Below, one piece after another: positions 58,934 to 64,000 of a stretch of DNA of 64,000 nucleotides; the stretch's first letter is position 1, and every line of letters begins with the position of its first letter. A program made the position numbers and the translations under genes. This DNA comes from Prostheceraeus crozeri (taxonomy: Eukaryota > Platyhelminthes > Polycladida > Euryleptidae), in the NCBI GenBank assembly GCA_907163375.1, contig CAJQUW010015652.1:62001-126000 (forward strand), read 5' to 3'. The notes under the pieces were generated by a model. It saw only the letters and a program-made list of their open reading frames with translations, was not told where the DNA came from and ran no database searches.

Positions 58934-59598
58934 CTGTACTACCATACTGCTGCTTGTGAAAAGTACATGTTCAAATTCAAGTTGTAAGAGAATGTTCTCC
59001 ACTTGACCAGACAGCGAAAAACAAAATACTCTGGAGAATTACTTTGACGCAGAACACGAGCGCATGAATATGTAAACACTTAAGCAATCATTTATGATGT
59101 TTTACAGCATTCATGGAGGCTGTACGAGAAACAAATTGAAAATTGAAATTATAAACAATTCATATACAAGAAATTCAATAATTTTCGCCTTTCCATTTCC
59201 GGTTGTCCAGAGCAGTTCCGTTGAAGACAGACTGGAATTGATCGAATGCTTAAGGACATGAAGGTCTGTTATTTTTCATGTAAACAGATTAACCGAGCAC
59301 TTGGTCGCTTGGGAATTCGATGGCAGACGCTGCAAATAATTAAACATCGTTAACAAATCAGTCCGGAGTGATTCACATGGACAGAAATCGAAGTACATTT
59401 TCCTGTATCTTCAATCTTGTAAACACGTCTCTCTTACGATCTTCAGTTGATCGCTTTAAATCGAAGTACAATTTTCAAAACACGTCTGATCGCTTCAAAG
59501 CGATGCAATTTAGTTCATTCATTGGCTAGGCAGACAAGCTTGATAACTTCATAATGGTCTGGAAGTTTATCGCTGTTACCTCCAGGATGGAGTAGGTG

Positions 59599-60009
59599 TA
59601 CAGAATTAGACAACTTGCTCGTTCAGTCTTCGCTATCTAGATGGGGTGAGTTCTATATCGCAAACTATTGGAAATGGCGCACGCGCCGGCTTTTGGACAT
59701 CAGACAGTCAATGAGTGACGTGCGTGTTGTAATATCATTTCAGTCACACATCAATCACTGTCTAGTTCACATTGAGTGAGGAATGCTGAGAAGATGATGA
59801 ATCAATTTTCTTGCGCCTGCCATCTTCTTTAATAATGATCGGAAGGACCAACATTATGGAGAAAACTTGTGCGCTATGATCTAAATTCTTCGAATCTGAA
59901 GGAATCGTGGCAATCGAAGCACTTTGCTGGAACTCACATTAATCCGCGTCTTTTTCCTATCTCTGCAAGGTATTAGGAATTCCCCTTTCTCCAATTACTA
60001 AGTTCTGTG
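59599..60009 (-). mobile_element. hAT-like 0.5 kb family, diverged third copy
   Basis: Read on the minus strand, 59970-59815 follows 31440-31620: ataccttgcagagataggaa, gattccttcagattcgaaga, atgttgg.cct.ccgatcat and ggcaggcgca. The ends are tacagaattagac on the left and agttctgtg on the right. About 75 bases of one end are missing. No clear 8-bp duplication. Confidence 0.6.
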
Positions 60010-60764
60010 GGTAGTTATAAACTGCTGATTGAAATGATAAATAACATGATACTTCACTCTTAGATGAAACAGATTCGTTAATTTGTGACACATAAGCTCA
60101 TAATGACATGACGGAAGCCTTTGTGCGAGTACTAACTTCATTCCCCTACGGCATGGATCGGGCTGACCACCAATTCATCTCGCTTAGCTGGGATGAAGAG
60201 CGAGTACTAACTTCATCGATGACACTTTGAATAACAGCAAATAATTATCGTAGTAATTGCAGTTTCAACTTTCCTGCTCTTCTATGTCTTCTTTCAATCG
60301 GTATGTGAACCAAGGTCTGTGAAAGAAAATGATTTGACAATGTGAATGAGCGAGGAAACAAGTGGAGCTTTGGCTGAGGAGGTTAACTGATGAGCATTTG
60401 GATGTTGTGGACACTCTTCACATGCCTCACTGAATCATCTGATGAGTTAGACGAGGAAACAATTAAATACTAGAAATTGAAAGGCAGACCGTCTAAATCT
60501 TGGTCACCCTTTCCCCCGTTGACCTATTCCTAACCGATGCCAAGACTACAGGAGTTCTTCACAATGTCCGCAATACCAGTTATCTTCTTTTTCAATGCTC
60601 ACTCGGGGGAGAGAATTTATAGTTCTTCTTTTGCGTTGTTGTCACTTGATTTATCATAAGTTATCGGAGTGTGTTGATATCATTGCAATTGATCGTCTTG
60701 CGATTATCATTCCTCATAACTGATTTGCAATCTTGGAATCGTTCGGTCAAACTGCCACGCAAAG

Positions 60765-60835
60765 ATGTGGGATTCTTGGGATTTGAACCCGCGGTCACCC
60801 ACGTTTCCTACACGACTTGATCCACCAGTTCTGAT
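60765..60835 (-). mobile_element. tRNA-derived SINE head
   Basis: On the minus strand an A-box-like tggatcaagtcgtg is followed ~22 bases later by B box ggttcaaatcc. The arms do not give a complete cloverleaf, so it is a SINE remnant rather than a tRNA gene. Confidence 0.5.
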
Positions 60836-60839
60836 CTAT

Positions 60840-62590
60840 AAATAGCTATTAAGATCGAAATAATGGATGATCAAACACAAGTTAAATGAAAATGTTCAAA
60901 CCATTTGTGTGAAAGAGTATCTTTTATGTGAAAACTCAAAGCAGCATAAAACGAACTTGTTTTCAGAGATTATGCTTCATCAGTTTACTTTCCGTCCTCA
61001 GATACTTCTAAATACTTCTAAACTCCCGATAGAAAATGATATGTTCTCATTATGTCCTAGGTTGAAATACTTCTGTGATCAAGAAGTTCGTCTACTCGCA
61101 TTACTGAATAGGTCACTGCAACTGATGGTCACAGGCTTGCCTCTGGTGCATTTCCATTCATGTCTGAAGTAGCAGATACAAGCCCATGTAAACAGAACTG
61201 CAGAAGCTACATGACTCACTCCTTACACAGATGTTGCATTGCGATTCGTCGCTATCATCGAATATGTGATATCTATGCCCATTGTTGTTGACCAGTGAGG
61301 TCTAACAACAATAGGCTATTGTGACATCATTGACAAACTGAAGTTTATGCAACGAGATTGCATGAACAGTGATCGTTCATGCAACACTCATATTTAAAAG
61401 CGTGTTCGTCTCTGAACAATACACATTATCTCCGCAACTTGTGGATGTTTTAATCTCAGAATACTACAGAATAATTGTCAAGCCGAATCCGGCTTCTTAT
61501 ATTGTTTGCAAGCATAGAAATCATATGGATACTACGACATGAGACAAATCGTTTAGCCAAGCTTCCATTTAGGCATTACATTATCATACGTCGATAGAGC
61601 TGGATTTTTCTTGAATACTTCCTGATACAGTTTGTACATTACTTCATTATTTTACCGATCATAAATTTTAGAAAAGGAGTGACTCAGAAAGTCTCCTCTC
61701 CTTTCTCTCGGAAAAATCAAATATAATTGTAAGCCAAACATCTTTACAAATGACTTTGATGCACAAGCTTTCAACTTTTCTATTCACTGATGAACAAAGC
61801 AACCTGTATTTCAAATAAGTATTGAAGTTTACGATTGATGATTCATAGAAATGAAATTGATAAAATTAAGAAAGGCAACATACACTTTTAAATGAAAAAA
61901 TGAATCAAAAGTTGGATTTAATTACTTTGTGACATCGAGTGCCATTCTACACCATTAAAGATGATTAATTGTCCAGCCCAATATTATTGCAATTAATTTT
62001 GGCGTCACTGTGAGTCATAGAAGTTGATAATGAGTCATATCACAGGAAGAAGCAGAGGATGTTCCTTGCATTGATCATCGACAACACCAATGAAGTTTGC
62101 AGTGTGAAGTTCCATTGACATTGTACCCGAAATTCTTCCTCCAAGTCATCTGAGTCCACTGCTCATCACGGATGGTACAATACTAGCTCATGTAAAACTC
62201 TTTCAACTCCAGCTGTGTGCCAGCTTGCACGCATGTGTTTTTTGAATGACATTTTCCGGATATAGTATTTCAGTAGCTCATTATTCCGGTCTGCGGATGT
62301 CCCCTCTGTTGTCTGATTATATTGCATCGACATTGAACATTTTGGTAGCTTACGATGATGACGCCATGAAGATTGTATCACTTTAAACCCTTTGTTTCAT
62401 CAGGAAACGGAAATCCGCCAATGAAGATCCTTTGGAAATATAAAAAAATGATGGTCAACGCATTGAATAGGAATTACAGTTGCGCCTACTTATTGACAAC
62501 GCGCTCGGCTTGCTATTATTCGTGTTCGTTCAATTATACAAAGAGTGAACAATATCACAACGAACATCAAGAAGTAATGCTGAATGATAA
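60840..62590. other. Unannotated stretch, no gene seen
   Basis: Short frames on both strands lack motifs. A 71-codon minus-strand frame at 62166-62381 is not supported by splice sites. Confidence 0.4.
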
Positions 62591-63201
62591 GTTAAATTGA
62601 GCGATCATATCAAGATGATTCTAAAGAAGGAAATTATGCGAATCCATTTCATCAAAGAGATGATCCGGTCAAAATTTCCCACCAACGAAATAATTCATTA
62701 CTATGTCTCGGCAATTCGAAGCATTTTAGAGTACGGTGCACCAGCATGGCATTTTAGCTTAACAAAGGAGCAAGCGTCTAGAATAGAAGGAGTACAAAGA
62801 CGAATACTAAAGCTGATTGATGGTATTAATTGCAAAAATCATTCATATGATTATTCAGCTATTCTAAGTAAATCTAAACTCGAAAGTCTTCACAAACGTC
62901 GTCAGAATCTGTGCAAGAATAAGTTGTCACGATTACCACATAGCCTACAAACTCGTCTATAGACACAGCCAATGTCTATTGTGAAAGATTGAGGAATTAG
63001 CCACGAATCTTGTGTAAGAGAGGCAGATATAAGAAAACATTTCTTCCTTCTGTCGTTTCTTCTTTTATGTAGTGTCCTTTTATTTATTTACTTCTTTAAA
63101 TTGATTTGTGTGATGCGTGTTATATAAAACAGAAAGTGTGATTCTACATGTATAATGATCAGCTTTTAGCTGGTATTTTGAATAAAGATATTTGATTTGA
63201 A
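62590..63201 (+). mobile_element. LINE 3' fragment
   Basis: Frame 62597-62962: SDHIKMILKKEIMRIHFIKE, HYYVSAIRSILEYGAPAW, then RIEGVQRRILKLIDG and LESLHKRRQNLCKNKL. This is the post-RT C-terminus of invertebrate LINEs ('KR.YFLK...FY...IRS.LEYA.P.WH....Q...IE.IQ.RAL.II'). A 3' UTR and an aataaagatatttgatttga tail follow. It is 5'-truncated; the sequence before 62590 does not continue the RT. Confidence 0.75.
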
Positions 63202-63204
63202 ATG

Positions 63205-64000
63205 CTTGTAAAATTGCTTGCGTACGGCCCATTATTGATTTCGACCAATCAGTAAAAACCCCTCATTCCCCGCCTTTTCATCAAACTTATGATCCTTTCA
63301 TGCACATAGAGCTAAGAATGCGACACGTGGGCGAGTACACCCCCACCCCCTTGGTATGGATAGTCCTAAGTCAGGGCTCTGATGGCCTATTAGATCAATC
63401 TCATTGCACCAGGAACACTGAAAGTACAGACCGTGATGAATTTGTGTAGGCCTCACAGGATCTGGTCTGTGATTTTGGTTCGGTGAGCATAATTTAAGCA
63501 ACCCGATTACTAAAGTCTTTAAAATCTTGATTGACATGGTATTTTGAAGTGAAATTGAGACCGCCAAACTCTCTTCATTGCATCGAACAAAGTTCATTTC
63601 TAAACTTAAGTTCAGTATGCTAGTAAATGTCAAGGTTTCATTCGGCAAGCTCTTGCCGAAGTTTCTTGATTGCAAAAAGCTTTTGTCTATTGAATTTCTT
63701 TATTTTAAGTAGATGAAGAAGTAGAGAGAGACTTCTATAACGATTGTATATGAATTCTGGTAATGGACTGTTATCATTCCGAAAATATGGATGTGGAACT
63801 ATTCAAGCATCTTTTTTCTCTAGGAAATATTACAATATGATGATGATGCTTCCTTTGATACAGTCACCTCCGTTGCCCACAGGATCCTATTTATGAAATC
63901 ACAGAAGCTATGTTTGTCTCTCTGCGTCTGATCACATGCTCATGAATTCAGTGCTACTTCTGTCTGTGAGTATATAGGGCTTGAAGGGAGGTCAAATTCA
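63205..64000. other. Unannotated end of window
   Basis: No domain or repeat recognised. A 125-codon minus-strand frame (63298-63675) has low-complexity composition and no homology that I can see. Confidence 0.4.

Noticed and set aside
1-64000. Endogenous virus, LTR retroelement or Polinton copies
   Set aside because: I looked for gag, protease, integrase, envelope, capsid and DNA polymerase B motifs and for LTR pairs, and saw none that I could support.

Overview
This 64 kb window is AT-rich (roughly 60-63% by eye), gene-poor animal DNA. Three things point to a metazoan. A clean spliced exon encodes cadherin ectodomain repeats. The repeat content (hAT, Tc1, pogo, LINE, tRNA-derived SINEs and Penelope-like elements together) is typical of invertebrates, perhaps a lophotrochozoan, but I cannot name the species. 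There are no bacterial operons, ribosome binding sites, CRISPR arrays or capsid-bearing elements.

Host coding content is small. The one secure exon is 14174-15016 (+): 281 codons, phase 0 at both ends, two full cadherin repeats and parts of two more. A second host gene is probable on the minus strand. Its last exon is 56687-56500, with a poly(A) signal near 56300. Its preceding exon is 58376-58276, and a tentative earlier exon is 58933-58877. The phases match at both junctions, but I do not recognise the product. Weaker single- or two-exon candidates lie at 12465-12780, 29261-29754, 43661-43778, 45845-46018 and 51424-51610, all on the minus strand. The last of these has a possible 45-base intron.

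Most recognisable sequence is mobile DNA. 0-8 kb: a GIY-YIG (Penelope-like) scrap, an (AT)n run, a small TA-flanked MITE and a 0.7 kb foldback element. 11-14 kb: two members of a family with inverted termini around a tRNA-like Pol III module, a possible TTAA-flanked MITE, and a SINE just before the cadherin exon. 15-19 kb: one hAT-type MITE nested in another, and a small Penelope-like element whose inverted flanks carry a hammerhead-ribozyme-like core. 25-35 kb: two hAT-like 0.5 kb elements with 8-bp duplications, a tRNA-SINE, a TA-flanked element with long inverted ends, a Tc1 transposase gene with one in-frame stop, a pair of hAT MITEs flanked by the same 8-bp target, and a pogo/Tigger derivative split by a LINE. 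39-43 kb: an inverted-repeat pair, a LINE 3' end, and a second foldback element whose arms are built of 76-bp tandem repeats.

45-53 kb: a 31-bp satellite, a 1.9 kb almost pure GA tract with an ~890 bp higher-order period, a LINE reverse transcriptase relic, a ~40-bp minisatellite split by a 961-bp TA-flanked element, and an 18-copy 21-bp minisatellite. 53-64 kb: several hairpin-forming elements, another hAT-like copy, a tRNA-like SINE and a LINE 3' end. The rest looks like intron or intergenic DNA with no recognisable gene. Genes and repeats do not form a joint pathway. What ties the window together is repeated insertion of short non-autonomous elements, often into one another.
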